A stretch of DNA of 61,778 bases. Origin: Gemmataceae bacterium (GTDB lineage: Bacteria > Planctomycetota > Planctomycetia > Gemmatales > Gemmataceae). The stretch covers positions 1-61,778 of the forward strand of contig JAHBXO010000033.1 of NCBI GenBank assembly GCA_019636445.1. The letters run 5' to 3'. The translations under genes were made by a program, and so were the position numbers. The notes beneath the pieces were generated by a model that saw only the letters and a program-made list of their open reading frames with translations, did no database searches and had not been told where the DNA came from. Positions 37,907 to 46,571 of this stretch are shown one piece after another; the first letter of the stretch is position 1; every line of letters begins with the position of its first letter.

Positions 37907-38656
37907 TCAAGGAAGTCGAGCTGAGGAATCCGTTGGAATCCCTGCATTTTCTTCCACCTGAATTTTTCGCTGGCCCGGCAATGGCGCGGGACGGTCCAGC
38001 AACGGCATCGAGACCGTCGTCGAAGCCTCTTCCGGCACGATCCCCCGCGCCGAAACGACCATCGCGTCCTTGATTGTCGCCGTGACCTCGGGATGCACGC
38101 ACGGCGACCAGATGCCCAGATCCGAAACGATCCGATATTCCGTGGCAACTCCTGCCGCCGGATAGGAGCTTCCATTCCGCAAGATGATTTGATGCCGTAT
38201 CGATTCGGGGATCGCGTAGCTCGCGCCCAAGAATCGCGGATGGACCGGTGCAACTTCGATCAAGGCGTCGACCGCGCCTCCCAGACTGGACACCCGCCCG
38301 ACAAGTTGACGTGCAAGCCCCGCCCCGGTCCCCGAACCGATCACGACGAAGCGGGCATCCGGCCGATCGCTCAGAATCTGCTGGACTTCCCGCTCCACGA
38401 ACGAAGTGTGATGGTTCTCGATCCGATAGACCTTCGGAAACCCCGCGTCGACCAGTGAAGCGATCAGCGATTCGGTGCCGGCAAGGTCGAGCGGATCGAA
38501 TCCTTTGACGACGACCGCGTAGACGTGGACCCGTTGACCGGGTTCGACGTCCGGGCAGCGATCCGATTCCAAAGCGATATCGCCGGCCCGATGATTGCAG
38601 GTCGTGCAGCCGGGCAACCCCAGCGCGATCGCCACGAGAATCCAAATCCATCGCAT
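37907..38656 (-). CDS. Putative lipoprotein with alpha/beta-hydrolase-like segment
   Basis: 249 aa. A lipoprotein signal is seen: MRWIWILVAIALGLPGC, with Cys17 as the lipidation site. The mature part has VVVKGFDPLDLAGTESLIAS and ARFVVIGSGTGAGLARQLVG, recalling the beta-strand/nucleophile-elbow region of alpha/beta hydrolases. The usual GxSxG serine is replaced by GSGTG, and the downstream catalytic His is not obvious, so activity is doubtful. Family not firmly recognised. Confidence 0.7.
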   Translation of the reverse strand: MRWIWILVAIALGLPGCTTCNHRAGDIALESDRCPDVEPGQRVHVYAVVVKGFDPLDLAGTESLIASLVDAGFPKVYRIENHHTSFVEREVQQILSDRPDARFVVIGSGTGAGLARQLVGRVSSLGGAVDALIEVAPVHPRFLGASYAIPESIRHQIILRNGSSYPAAGVATEYRIVSDLGIWSPCVHPEVTATIKDAMVVSARGIVPEEASTTVSMPLLDRPAPLPGQRKIQVEENAGIPTDSSARLP

Positions 38657-38980
38657 ACGAGCATTCCATAGAGTGTGCTCGTTACTGAATCGACGCGATC
38701 ATCGCAATCGTGGCAACCCATTCAGTTTGACATGTCGGAAAACCGGGTCGAGTCGGTGGAGTCTGACGTTCGCGCAGACTGGGCAATTTCACAAGTGGTT
38801 GCGTCGAAATTGCTGTGGTTGCAACCACGAAAAGGCGAGTTGTGGAATTCGCGAATGTGATCGTGGCCGAGACTTTTCGTTTGTGAGCTTGCAGAGTGTC
38901 CGCCGAATCAGCTTCGGTTGATGTTCGGTTGGCCGTCTTGGTATTGGGCAGATTCAGAAACGGATCGAATGAAAAAGAAG
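38657..38980. other. Intergenic region without a supported gene
   Basis: 324 nt between the lipoprotein start and the tRNA 3' end. Base composition is less GC-rich than in the flanking genes. An open frame spanning 38595-38921 has no protein-like composition and begins inside the lipoprotein gene on the opposite strand. It presumably holds the lipoprotein promoter; no clear element could be assigned. Confidence 0.5.
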
Positions 38981-39054
38981 TACACCCGACAGGAGTTGAA
39001 CCTGTAACCTTCGGCTCCGGAGGCCGACGCTCTATCCAATTGAGCTACGGGTGC
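38981..39054 (-). tRNA. tRNA-Arg (anticodon CCG)
   Basis: 74 nt including the discriminator A, without an encoded CCA. The cloverleaf folds on the minus strand: acceptor GCACCCG/CGGGTGT (the first pair is G-U), D-stem GCTC/GAGC, anticodon stem TCGGC/GCCGA with loop CTCCGGA giving anticodon CCG (Arg, codon CGG), and T-stem ACAGG/CCTGT with loop TTCAACT. It lies 24 nt upstream of where the rsmH stop falls on the same strand. Confidence 0.95.
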
Positions 39055-39078
39055 GTGGCAGCAACGAAACTATACCCC

Positions 39079-40074
39079 TTACCCGCCGATTGACAAGGCT
39101 CGCCGGGCCACTCGCAACTTCGCCGAGCGCGAACGCGGGTTCGTCGCTTTCTCAGATTCGGTCGGCCGCATGGGATCGTCCGACACGCGATCGTAGACGC
39201 TCGAGTGTGCCCCCGCACGGAACGCTGCCTTCACCAGGCGGTCTTCACCGCTGTGGAAGGTGAGGATCGCGGCCGTGCCGCCGGGCTTGAGGATCGTGGG
39301 AAGGACGCGAAGGAGTTGTTCGAGGTTCGCCAGTTCGCGATTCACGAGGATACGAAGGGTCTGGAACACGCGCGTTGTCGGCAGGAGCAACTGCTTGCGT
39401 TCCGGCGGTGCGTCGATGCTGCGGACCGAACGAACTGGCGCGGCGTGGCGGACGATATCCCGCACTTCGCTGGTGCGGCTGAAGGGTTTCTTGTCGCGCG
39501 CGTTCACGAGCGCGCGGGCGATCAGTCCCGCTTGCGGCTCATCGCCAATTTCAATCAAGGCTCGCTCCAACTCCTCGACCGAGATGCTGTTCAACAGGTC
39601 TGCGGCGGTTCGCCCGCGCGTGCGGTCCATTCGCATGTCGAGCGGTCCGTCGCGCATGAAGGAGAAGCCACGGTCCGGATCGTCGACCTGCATGCTGGAG
39701 AATCCGAGGTCGGCAAGGACGCCATCGACGGCGTCGATGCCGAGGCTGGCAAGGACGGCAGGTAGCCCGGCGAAATTGCCGTGGTGAATGTGAAACGGAT
39801 GGCCGACGGAAGCGAGTTTCGGTTCGACGCGGGCGATGTTTTCAGAATCGAGATCGCAGGCAACGAGCCGTCCGGTCGGGCCGAGCCGTTCGAGGATGGC
39901 GATGGAATGGCCACCGAAGCCGAGGGTGCAATCGACGATGGTCTGGCCCGGTTTTGGATCGAGCGCGGCAAGGCATTCCGCGAGCATGACGGGGACGTGC
40001 TCGCCGGCCTCGGTCGAGCGTTCGCCGGGATCTCGGAATTTGCGGAACCAGGGGCGTTGGGGTCGCGGCGGCAT
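39079..40074 (-). CDS. rsmH: 16S rRNA (cytosine(1402)-N(4))-methyltransferase RsmH
   Basis: 331 aa from the ATG at 40074 (the frame is open further upstream, inside the divergent gene). Family segments: HVPVMLAECLAAL, the SAM-binding motif IVDCTLGFGGHSIAILERL, GVLADLGFSSMQVDDPDRGF, GPLDMRMD, the conserved RVFQTLRILVNRELANLEQL and AILTFHSGEDRLVK near the C-terminus. It methylates N4 of C1402 in the ribosomal decoding centre. In many bacteria rsmH heads the division/cell-wall cluster; here its neighbours are a tRNA and a PSCyt gene, with no mraZ, ftsL or ftsI. Confidence 0.96.
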   Translation of the reverse strand: MPPRPQRPWFRKFRDPGERSTEAGEHVPVMLAECLAALDPKPGQTIVDCTLGFGGHSIAILERLGPTGRLVACDLDSENIARVEPKLASVGHPFHIHHGNFAGLPAVLASLGIDAVDGVLADLGFSSMQVDDPDRGFSFMRDGPLDMRMDRTRGRTAADLLNSISVEELERALIEIGDEPQAGLIARALVNARDKKPFSRTSEVRDIVRHAAPVRSVRSIDAPPERKQLLLPTTRVFQTLRILVNRELANLEQLLRVLPTILKPGGTAAILTFHSGEDRLVKAAFRAGAHSSVYDRVSDDPMRPTESEKATNPRSRSAKLRVARRALSIGG

Positions 40075-40140
40075 CGGGAGATTGTACGCGACGTTGCCGG
40101 TTCCATTTGCGAAACTGACGGAACGGACGCGGAGGCGGAC

Positions 40141-42795
40141 ATGCGAGCGATAGCGGGATTGCTGTTGTGCGTCGTATCGGCGCAAGCCCAGTCGGACGCG
40201 GCGAAGAACGAGGAGTTCTTCGAGAAGAGCGTGCGGCCGGTGCTGGTGAACCGTTGCGTATCGTGCCACGGCTCGAAGGCGTCGAAGGGCGGCCTGCGGC
40301 TGGATTCGCGCGAGGCGGTTCTGGCGGGCGGCGATGGCGGCACGGTGGTGGAGTCGGGCAAGCCGAACGCGAGCCGATTGATCAAGGCCGTGCGGCACGA
40401 TGGCGACCTGAAGATGCCGAGCAACAATAAACTGCCCGACGCCGAGATTGCGGCGTTGGAACGATGGGTCGAGTTGGGTCTTCCGTGGCCGAAGGGTGCG
40501 ACTCTCGCGAAGACGGATGCTTCCAAACATTGGGCCTTTCAACCGCTCGTCGTTCGCTCTCCAAAGGCAAAGGCCGAGAATCCAATCGATGGTTTCCTGC
40601 TCGACAAGCTGCGCGAGAACGGTCTGGTTTTCTCCTCACCAGCGGATCGGCACATGTTGATCCGCAGACTGTCCTTCGATCTGATCGGCTTGCCGCCGAC
40701 GCCGGAGGAAGTGGCCGCGTTTGAAGCCGACAATTCGGCGGATGCCATTGAGAAACTCGTCGATCGGTTGTTGGCATCGCCGCGATACGGCGAGCGCTGG
40801 GGGCGGCACTGGCTGGACGTGGCCCGCTACGCGGACAACAAGGGGTACATCTTCTTCGAGCAGCAGGAATATCCGTGGGCGTGGGCCTACCGGGACTACG
40901 TGATCGATGCGATCAATCGCGACGTGCCGTTCGACCGTTTCGTGCTGGAGCAACTCGCGGCCGACCAGCTGACGCTGGACAAGCCGGAACATCGGGCGGC
41001 GATGGGGTTCCTCACGGTCGGCGGGCACTTCATGAACAATACGCACGACGTAATCGACGACCGGATCGATGTCGTCACACGCGGGCTGATGGGGCTGACG
41101 GTGTCGTGTGCGCGCTGCCACGACCACAAGTTCGATCCGGTGCCGGCGGCAGACTACTACGCGTTGTACGGCGTTTTCCGGAGTTCGACGGAGCCGGGCG
41201 TGCCGCCGACGTTGGGGCCAGAGCCGACGACGGAGGAACATAAGAAATTCGCGGCGGAACTGGCGAAGCGTGAGAAGGCCCTGGTGGATTTCGTGACGGG
41301 CAAGCACCGCGAACTGGTTTCGGGCGCGCGACTGCGGGCCGGCGAATACCTGCTCGCGGTTTGGAATGCGCGGAATCAACCGCCGGCGGACGACTTCATG
41401 CTGATCGCGGACAAGGGGGACATCAACCCGGCGATGATCACGCGATGGCGCACCTATCTGGACGAGGAGAAGAAGAAGCCGAACGCCGTATGGATTCCGT
41501 GGTTCGCCTTCGCATCCGCGGACGAAAAGGCATTCCCGGGGATCGCGGAGCGGATCGACAAGGAGAAGTTGAACCCGCGCGTGAAGGCGGCGTTCGCGAC
41601 GGCGCCGAAGACGATGAAGGACGTGGCGGATCGCTACGGCACGCTGTTCGCGGAGGCCGAGAAAGCTAGCGCAACGGATGACGCGGCGCTGCGCGAACTG
41701 CGGACGGTGCTTTACGGTCCGCGGTCACCGGCGGATGCGCCGATGGCGCTCGATTGGGGCTTCCTTTCCCTCTTCCCGGACCGCGCCACGCAGGCGGAGT
41801 ACCAAAAACTGTTGAAAGAATTGGAGACGCACATCGCGAAGGGTCCGCTGCGGGCAATGGTGCTTGTGGACGCGGCACGGCCGTACGACCCTCGCGTCTT
41901 CGAACGCGGAAATCCGAACCGTCTCGGCGAGCCGGTGGCCAGGCGGTTTTTGTCTTTCGGTGCGACCACGCCGAAGCCGTTTACTACGGGCAGCGGCCGA
42001 TTGGAGTTGGCGAAGGCGATCGTCGATCGCGCGAATCCACTGACGGCGCGCGTCTTCGTGAACCGCGTCTGGATGCATCATTTCGGCCGCGGGATCGTCG
42101 CCACGCCCGGCGACTTCGGCACACGCGGCGACCCGCCGACACACCCCGAACTGCTCGACTGGCTCGCCGACGACTTCATGGCGAATGGTTGGTCGATGAA
42201 GCGTCTTCACAAGCGTATCGTGCTCTCGCAGGCGTATCGGCAATCGTCGCTCGCCACGCCGGAGAACGCGAAGGCCTTCACCATCGATCCCGAAAACAAA
42301 TGGCTCGGCCGCGCTAACCGCCGGCGATTGGAACTCGAACCGCTCCACGACGCAATGCTTGCGGTTTCGAATTCTCTGGATCCGAAGGCGGGAGGGCCGG
42401 CGGTACCGCTCTTTGGCGGCTCGCGGCGACGCGCGGTGTACGGCCACGTGAACCGCCTCGATTTCCCCAGCCTCTGGAGCACCTTCGACGTGCCCGCCCC
42501 GACGGGCAGCATCGCCGCGCGCACGCCGACCACGACGGCCCCGCAGGCGCTCTTCCTGTTGAACGGACCCTTTGCCCGAGATGCGGCGAAACGGCTCGCA
42601 AATCACCCTTCAATTGCCAAGGGGAACGATGCGGCCGCCAAGGTCGACGCTCTGTTTCGCGCCGCGTTCGGACGGAGTCCGGAAAACGACGAACGCGACC
42701 TCGCGGTCGCGTTCGTTTCCGGATCGGGTCGGGATCGCTGGACCGAACTGGCGCAATCCCTGTTGCTGGCGAACGAGTTTCTGTACGTCGATTGA
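40141..42795 (+). CDS. Planctomycete cytochrome C / DUF1549 / DUF1553 exported protein, without adjacent DUF1501 gene
   Basis: 884 aa. The ATG at 40141 has GGAGG at 40131-40135 and gives a signal peptide (MRAIAGLLLCVVSAQAQS). PSCyt1 has CVSCH (Cys39, Cys42, His43). DUF1549 has CARCHDHKFDP (Cys323-His327). DUF1553 has ARVFVNRVWMHHFGRGIV and ends in YVD. An extended linker (about 400-570) separates the last two. The gene after it is the convergent thrS, so the usual DUF1501 partner is absent here; a DUF1501 gene lies 5 kb away at 47979. Role unknown; see the family note at 21846. Confidence 0.92.
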   Translation: MRAIAGLLLCVVSAQAQSDAAKNEEFFEKSVRPVLVNRCVSCHGSKASKGGLRLDSREAVLAGGDGGTVVESGKPNASRLIKAVRHDGDLKMPSNNKLPDAEIAALERWVELGLPWPKGATLAKTDASKHWAFQPLVVRSPKAKAENPIDGFLLDKLRENGLVFSSPADRHMLIRRLSFDLIGLPPTPEEVAAFEADNSADAIEKLVDRLLASPRYGERWGRHWLDVARYADNKGYIFFEQQEYPWAWAYRDYVIDAINRDVPFDRFVLEQLAADQLTLDKPEHRAAMGFLTVGGHFMNNTHDVIDDRIDVVTRGLMGLTVSCARCHDHKFDPVPAADYYALYGVFRSSTEPGVPPTLGPEPTTEEHKKFAAELAKREKALVDFVTGKHRELVSGARLRAGEYLLAVWNARNQPPADDFMLIADKGDINPAMITRWRTYLDEEKKKPNAVWIPWFAFASADEKAFPGIAERIDKEKLNPRVKAAFATAPKTMKDVADRYGTLFAEAEKASATDDAALRELRTVLYGPRSPADAPMALDWGFLSLFPDRATQAEYQKLLKELETHIAKGPLRAMVLVDAARPYDPRVFERGNPNRLGEPVARRFLSFGATTPKPFTTGSGRLELAKAIVDRANPLTARVFVNRVWMHHFGRGIVATPGDFGTRGDPPTHPELLDWLADDFMANGWSMKRLHKRIVLSQAYRQSSLATPENAKAFTIDPENKWLGRANRRRLELEPLHDAMLAVSNSLDPKAGGPAVPLFGGSRRRAVYGHVNRLDFPSLWSTFDVPAPTGSIAARTPTTTAPQALFLLNGPFARDAAKRLANHPSIAKGNDAAAKVDALFRAAFGRSPENDERDLAVAFVSGSGRDRWTELAQSLLLANEFLYVD

Positions 42796-42803
42796 GCCTA
42801 GAA

Positions 42804-45008
42804 CTAAGTCGTCGCGCTTCGGATCGCCTTGGTCGCGACTTCCTCTCGCAAACGCGCGATCACATCGTCGAGTTTCTGGTCGCGGGTCTCCTTGTCGGCC
42901 ACGCGGTCCCGAAGCGACACGGTCCCGGCGGCCAGGTCCTTCTCGCCGACCACGATCATGTACGGCACCTTCTCCACGCTCGCCTCGCGCACCTTCGCGC
43001 CGATCTTTTCGCTGCGATAATCCGACGCCACGCGGAACCCCTCGGCCCTCAGCTTCGCCTCGATCTCGCGGCCGTAGGCTTCGGACTTCTCGCTGATCGT
43101 CAGCACGCGAACCTGCTCCGGTGCGAGCCAGAGCGGGAACGAGCCGGCGAAGTTCTCGATGAGGATGCCGGTGAAGCGCTCGAGGCTGCCGAACGGGGCG
43201 CGGTGGATCATCACCGGCCGGTGCGGCTTGTTGTCCGGGCCGGTGTACTCCAGCTCGAACCGCCGCGGCAGGTTGTAGTCGAGCTGCACGGTGCCGAGCT
43301 GCCACTCGCGGCCGATGCAGTCCTTCACGATGAAGTCGATCTTCGGGCCGTAGAACGCCGCCTCGCCGACGCCGATCGACCAGTTCAGCCCCGGCACGGT
43401 TTCGACAACCGATTTCAAAGTCGCCTCGGCCTTCTCCCACAGCTCCGGCTCGCCGACGTACTTGTCCGACCCCGGCTCGCGCACGCTCACCCGCACCCGG
43501 TATTCGTTCAACCCGAGCGTCTTGAGCACGAGCAACACCAGCTCGATCTCGCTGCGGAGCTGCGGCTCGACCTGCTCCGGAGTCAGGAACAGGTGCGCGT
43601 CGTCCTGGGTGAAGCCGCGGACGCGGGTCATGCCACCGAGTTCGCCCGACTGCTCGAAGCGGTACACGGTGCCGAACTCCGCCAGCCGGATCGGGAGGTC
43701 GCGGTAGCTGTGCGGCGTCGCCTTGAAGATCTGGATGTGGTGCGGGCAGTTCATCGGCTTCAGCAGGTAGCCTTCCTGTCCGCTCATCCAGTCCTTCAGG
43801 ACCTTGAGCTTCGCGTCGCGGTCCTTCGCTTCCTGGTACTCCAGCCAGAGCGCGCGGGCGTCCAGCTTCATCTCGCCGACGGTGAAGCGCGGGAACTCCT
43901 GATCCGGATCGTCCGGGTTCTTCCCTTCGCTGACGGCGCGGATCGTTTCGAGAAATGCCTTCTCCTGCTCGTCGGTCAGGAGCTTCTTCTCCAAGAGCGT
44001 GTACCAGGTGTCGACGGTCTGCACGGTCGGGTTGAAGTACATCGGCGGGAACTGGGCATCCTGGTAATACGGGAAGTGCCCGCTGGTGCGGTAGAGGTTC
44101 AGGTTCCCGATGTGCGGGGTGTAGACCGGCAGGTAGCCGCGCTTCACCAGTTCGTCCTTGATGAAGCTTTCGAGCAAGCCACGGACGATCGCGCCCTTCG
44201 GCATCCAGAGGATCATCCCCTGCCCGGCCACCTGGCTGATTGTGAACAGCTTCAACTGCCGGCCGAGCACGCGGTGGTCGCGCTTCTTCGCCTCCTCGAT
44301 CTGCTTCAGGTAGGCGTCGAGTTCCTTCTTGTCGAAGAACGCGGTGCCGTAGAGCCGCTGGAGCTGTTGGCGCTTCGCGTCGTTCTTCCAGTACGCCCCG
44401 GCGATGGCGAGCAGCTTGAACGCGCCGACCTTCCCCGCGTGCGGGATGTGCGGACCCCGGCAAAGGTCGATGAACTCACCCTGGCGGTAGAAGCTGATGG
44501 TTTCGTGTGACTGGCCGAGCGATTCGTCGATGTGCTCGACCTTGAGTCTCTGCTTCAGGTCGCCGATCAGTTGCCGGCCTTCGGGCACGGACTTCTCGAA
44601 GCGCTCGAACGGCTCGGCCGCCTTCACGATCTTCGCCATCTCCTCCTCGATGCGCGGGAAGTCCTCCTCGCGGATCGGGGTGGGGCTGTGGATGTCGTAG
44701 TAGAAGCCGGTGTCGGTGGTGGGTCCGAATGCGAGTTCGGTGCCGGGGAAGAGCCGCATGACGGCGCGGGCCATGATGTGGGCGGAGCTGTGCCGCAGCA
44801 CGTCGAGCGAGTCCTTGTCCTTGTCGGTGAGCAACGCGAACTCGGCGTCCTCCTTCAGTTCGCGGTCGAGATCGACGATCTCGCCATTCACCTTCGCGGC
44901 GACGGCGGCCTGCGCGAGCCGTTTGCCGATCGACTCGGCCACCTCGCGGGGGCGGGTACCGGCGGGCACCTGACGAACGGACCCATCCGGCAGTTTCAAC
45001 GAAAGCAT
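42804..45008 (-). CDS. thrS: Threonyl-tRNA synthetase with an insertion in the catalytic core
   Basis: 734 aa from the ATG at 45008, which has GGAG 8 nt upstream; an ATG at 45014 is too close to it. The N-terminal TGS domain begins MLSLKLPDGSVRQVPAGT. The editing domain has the HSSAHIMARAV and CRGPHIPHAG metal motifs. Class II core: motif 2 region FEQSGELGGMTRVRGFTQDD, KPMNCPHH zinc site and motif 3 APFGSLERFTG. A C-terminal anticodon domain follows. About 80 extra residues (roughly 43775-44040) sit between the YYQDAQFPPM and LKPMNCPHH segments, where E. coli ThrRS has only a short link. It charges tRNA-Thr. Confidence 0.95.
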   Translation of the reverse strand: MLSLKLPDGSVRQVPAGTRPREVAESIGKRLAQAAVAAKVNGEIVDLDRELKEDAEFALLTDKDKDSLDVLRHSSAHIMARAVMRLFPGTELAFGPTTDTGFYYDIHSPTPIREEDFPRIEEEMAKIVKAAEPFERFEKSVPEGRQLIGDLKQRLKVEHIDESLGQSHETISFYRQGEFIDLCRGPHIPHAGKVGAFKLLAIAGAYWKNDAKRQQLQRLYGTAFFDKKELDAYLKQIEEAKKRDHRVLGRQLKLFTISQVAGQGMILWMPKGAIVRGLLESFIKDELVKRGYLPVYTPHIGNLNLYRTSGHFPYYQDAQFPPMYFNPTVQTVDTWYTLLEKKLLTDEQEKAFLETIRAVSEGKNPDDPDQEFPRFTVGEMKLDARALWLEYQEAKDRDAKLKVLKDWMSGQEGYLLKPMNCPHHIQIFKATPHSYRDLPIRLAEFGTVYRFEQSGELGGMTRVRGFTQDDAHLFLTPEQVEPQLRSEIELVLLVLKTLGLNEYRVRVSVREPGSDKYVGEPELWEKAEATLKSVVETVPGLNWSIGVGEAAFYGPKIDFIVKDCIGREWQLGTVQLDYNLPRRFELEYTGPDNKPHRPVMIHRAPFGSLERFTGILIENFAGSFPLWLAPEQVRVLTISEKSEAYGREIEAKLRAEGFRVASDYRSEKIGAKVREASVEKVPYMIVVGEKDLAAGTVSLRDRVADKETRDQKLDDVIARLREEVATKAIRSATT

Positions 45009-45151
45009 CGGCATTTCTCCATGACCGGCGACAGCTGCGCGCCCGAACGATTGGACGCGCCCGCGCCGGGCGTTGTTGTACCGTCCGACCACGAGTAAGG
45101 AACCCCAATCGGCGTTCCGGGTTCGCGAGCATTCGTGTATAGTCGTTTCCA

Positions 45152-46429
45152 ATGGTCTTCCGCGTCCCCCACGTCGTTCGCGTCGGCCTGCGCGCCCTGG
45201 CGGCACATCGACTGCGCTCCATGCTCACGGCGCTTGGCATCGTCCTCGGCGTCGCGTCGGTCATCGTCATGCTCGCCGTCGGTGAAGCGGCCCGCTACCA
45301 GGCGCTCAAGCAGCTCGAAGACCTCGGCGCGAACACGATCCTCCTCCGCAGCGTGAAGCCGGCCGAGGACCAGTCCGAGCGCAAAGGGGCGGATCTCTTC
45401 GCCTACGGCCTGACGTTCGCCGACCTCGCTCGGATTCGTGAGACGATCCCGACGGTCACATCCGCCACCCCGACCCGCGAGTTTCGCAAGACGATTCGGC
45501 ACCGGGAACGCAAGCTCGAAGTGCGACTCGTGTCCGTCACACCGGAGTTCTTCCGCCAGAACAACATCGTGGTGAACCGCGGCCGCGCGATCGAATATTA
45601 CGATGAGGAGAAGCTCGACAACGTCGCCGTGATCGGCTCGTCCGCGGCCGACGCGCTGTTTCCCGGCGAGGATGCCATCGGAAAAAGCGTGGGCGTCGAC
45701 GGCCTCGGCGAGCAGATCACGTTCACCGTCGTCGGCGTGACCGAGGACAAGAAGCTCGCGGCTGGTTCGATCGGCGGCGGCGACGCCGAGTTCGCCCGCG
45801 TGCTGTTCATCCCCTTCGCCACCGACCGCGCCCGCATTGGCCGGGAACTTGTCACCTTCAAGAACGGCATCAGTGTCGAGCGGCTGGATATCAGCCAGCT
45901 CACCGTGAGTATCCGCTCGCTTGACGATGTGCCGCGGACCGCGAAGGCGCTCGAATCGCTGCTCGACCAGTATCACCCGCAGAAGGATGTGCAGGCGTTC
46001 GTGCCGCTCGAGCTGCTCCGCAAGGCCGAGGAAACGCAACGGCTCTTCACGCTGATCCTCGGCGCGATCGCCGGCATCTCGCTCGTCGTCGGCGGCATCG
46101 GCATCATGAACATCATGCTCGCCACCGTGACCGAGCGCACGCGCGAGATCGGCATCCGCCGGGCGCTCGGGGCCAAGCAGCGCGACATCGCCTTGCAGTT
46201 CCTCATCGAAACGCTCGTGCTCTCCTGCGGAGGCGGCCTCGTCGGCATCGGGCTGGGTGTTGGCCTGGCTTACGGCCTGGAGTCGGCGTTCGGCGTGCCG
46301 ACGATCGTGCAGTCCTGGTCGCCGATCGTCGCGTTCACGGTCTCGGTCTTCGTCGGCCTGGCCTCGGGGCTTTATCCGGCGCGGCGTGCGGCCCGACTCG
46401 ACCCGATCGAGGCTCTGCGGCACAACTAA
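45152..46429 (+). CDS. MacB/FtsX-type ABC transporter permease
   Basis: 425 aa. An N-terminal membrane helix (LRSMLTALGIVLGVASVIVML) and the GEAARYQALKQLEDLGANTI segment mark the MacB-type permease. A periplasmic MacB_PCD domain covers about 50-290. Three C-terminal FtsX helices follow (LILGAIAGISLVVGGIGIMN, TLVLSCGGGLVGIGLGVGLA, IVAFTVSVFVGLASGLYPAR) with the TERTREIGIRRALGA loop. It acts as a mechanotransmission or export permease with a cognate ATPase and usually a membrane-fusion protein; neither is encoded nearby. Divergent from thrS. Confidence 0.9.
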   Translation: MVFRVPHVVRVGLRALAAHRLRSMLTALGIVLGVASVIVMLAVGEAARYQALKQLEDLGANTILLRSVKPAEDQSERKGADLFAYGLTFADLARIRETIPTVTSATPTREFRKTIRHRERKLEVRLVSVTPEFFRQNNIVVNRGRAIEYYDEEKLDNVAVIGSSAADALFPGEDAIGKSVGVDGLGEQITFTVVGVTEDKKLAAGSIGGGDAEFARVLFIPFATDRARIGRELVTFKNGISVERLDISQLTVSIRSLDDVPRTAKALESLLDQYHPQKDVQAFVPLELLRKAEETQRLFTLILGAIAGISLVVGGIGIMNIMLATVTERTREIGIRRALGAKQRDIALQFLIETLVLSCGGGLVGIGLGVGLAYGLESAFGVPTIVQSWSPIVAFTVSVFVGLASGLYPARRAARLDPIEALRHN

Positions 46430-46432
46430 CCT

Positions 46433-46549
46433 GACTTCCGAAGTCCGGCTTCGACTTCGGAAGTCGAGCGGCGCAGAAACCTCCGACCTTCAAATTGAGC
46501 GACCGCCATAGCCTTCGACTTCCGAAGTCGAAGCCGGACTTCGGAAGTC
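46433..46549. repeat. Perfect 35-bp inverted repeat with internal palindromes
   Basis: The arm 46433-46467 is the exact reverse complement of 46515-46549, with a 47-nt spacer. Each arm is itself built from the palindromic word GACTTCCGAAGTC and its variant, so several alternative hairpins are possible. It begins 3 nt after the permease stop and ends 22 nt before fhcC. It is likely a REP/terminator-type element. Confidence 0.85.
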
Positions 46550-46571
46550 GAGGATTTCCTAAAACGATTCC

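Noticed and set aside
37907..38656. Calling the lipoprotein an active alpha/beta hydrolase
   Set aside because: The GSGTG segment lacks the nucleophilic Ser of GxSxG in the expected place, and no catalytic triad could be assigned.
38595..38921. Plus-strand 108-codon frame upstream of the tRNA
   Set aside because: It overlaps the lipoprotein start on the other strand, has no ribosome-binding site and no protein-like composition.
39781..40140. N-terminal extension of the PSCyt gene at 40141
   Set aside because: It lies antisense to rsmH, while the ATG at 40141 has GGAGG and begins a signal peptide.
42792..44510. A plus-strand 572-codon frame antisense to thrS
   Set aside because: thrS is certain on the minus strand; the antisense product is low-complexity and without domains.
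46433..46549. The 35-bp inverted repeat as ends of an insertion sequence
   Set aside because: Only 47 nt lie between the arms, with no transposase and no visible target-site duplication.
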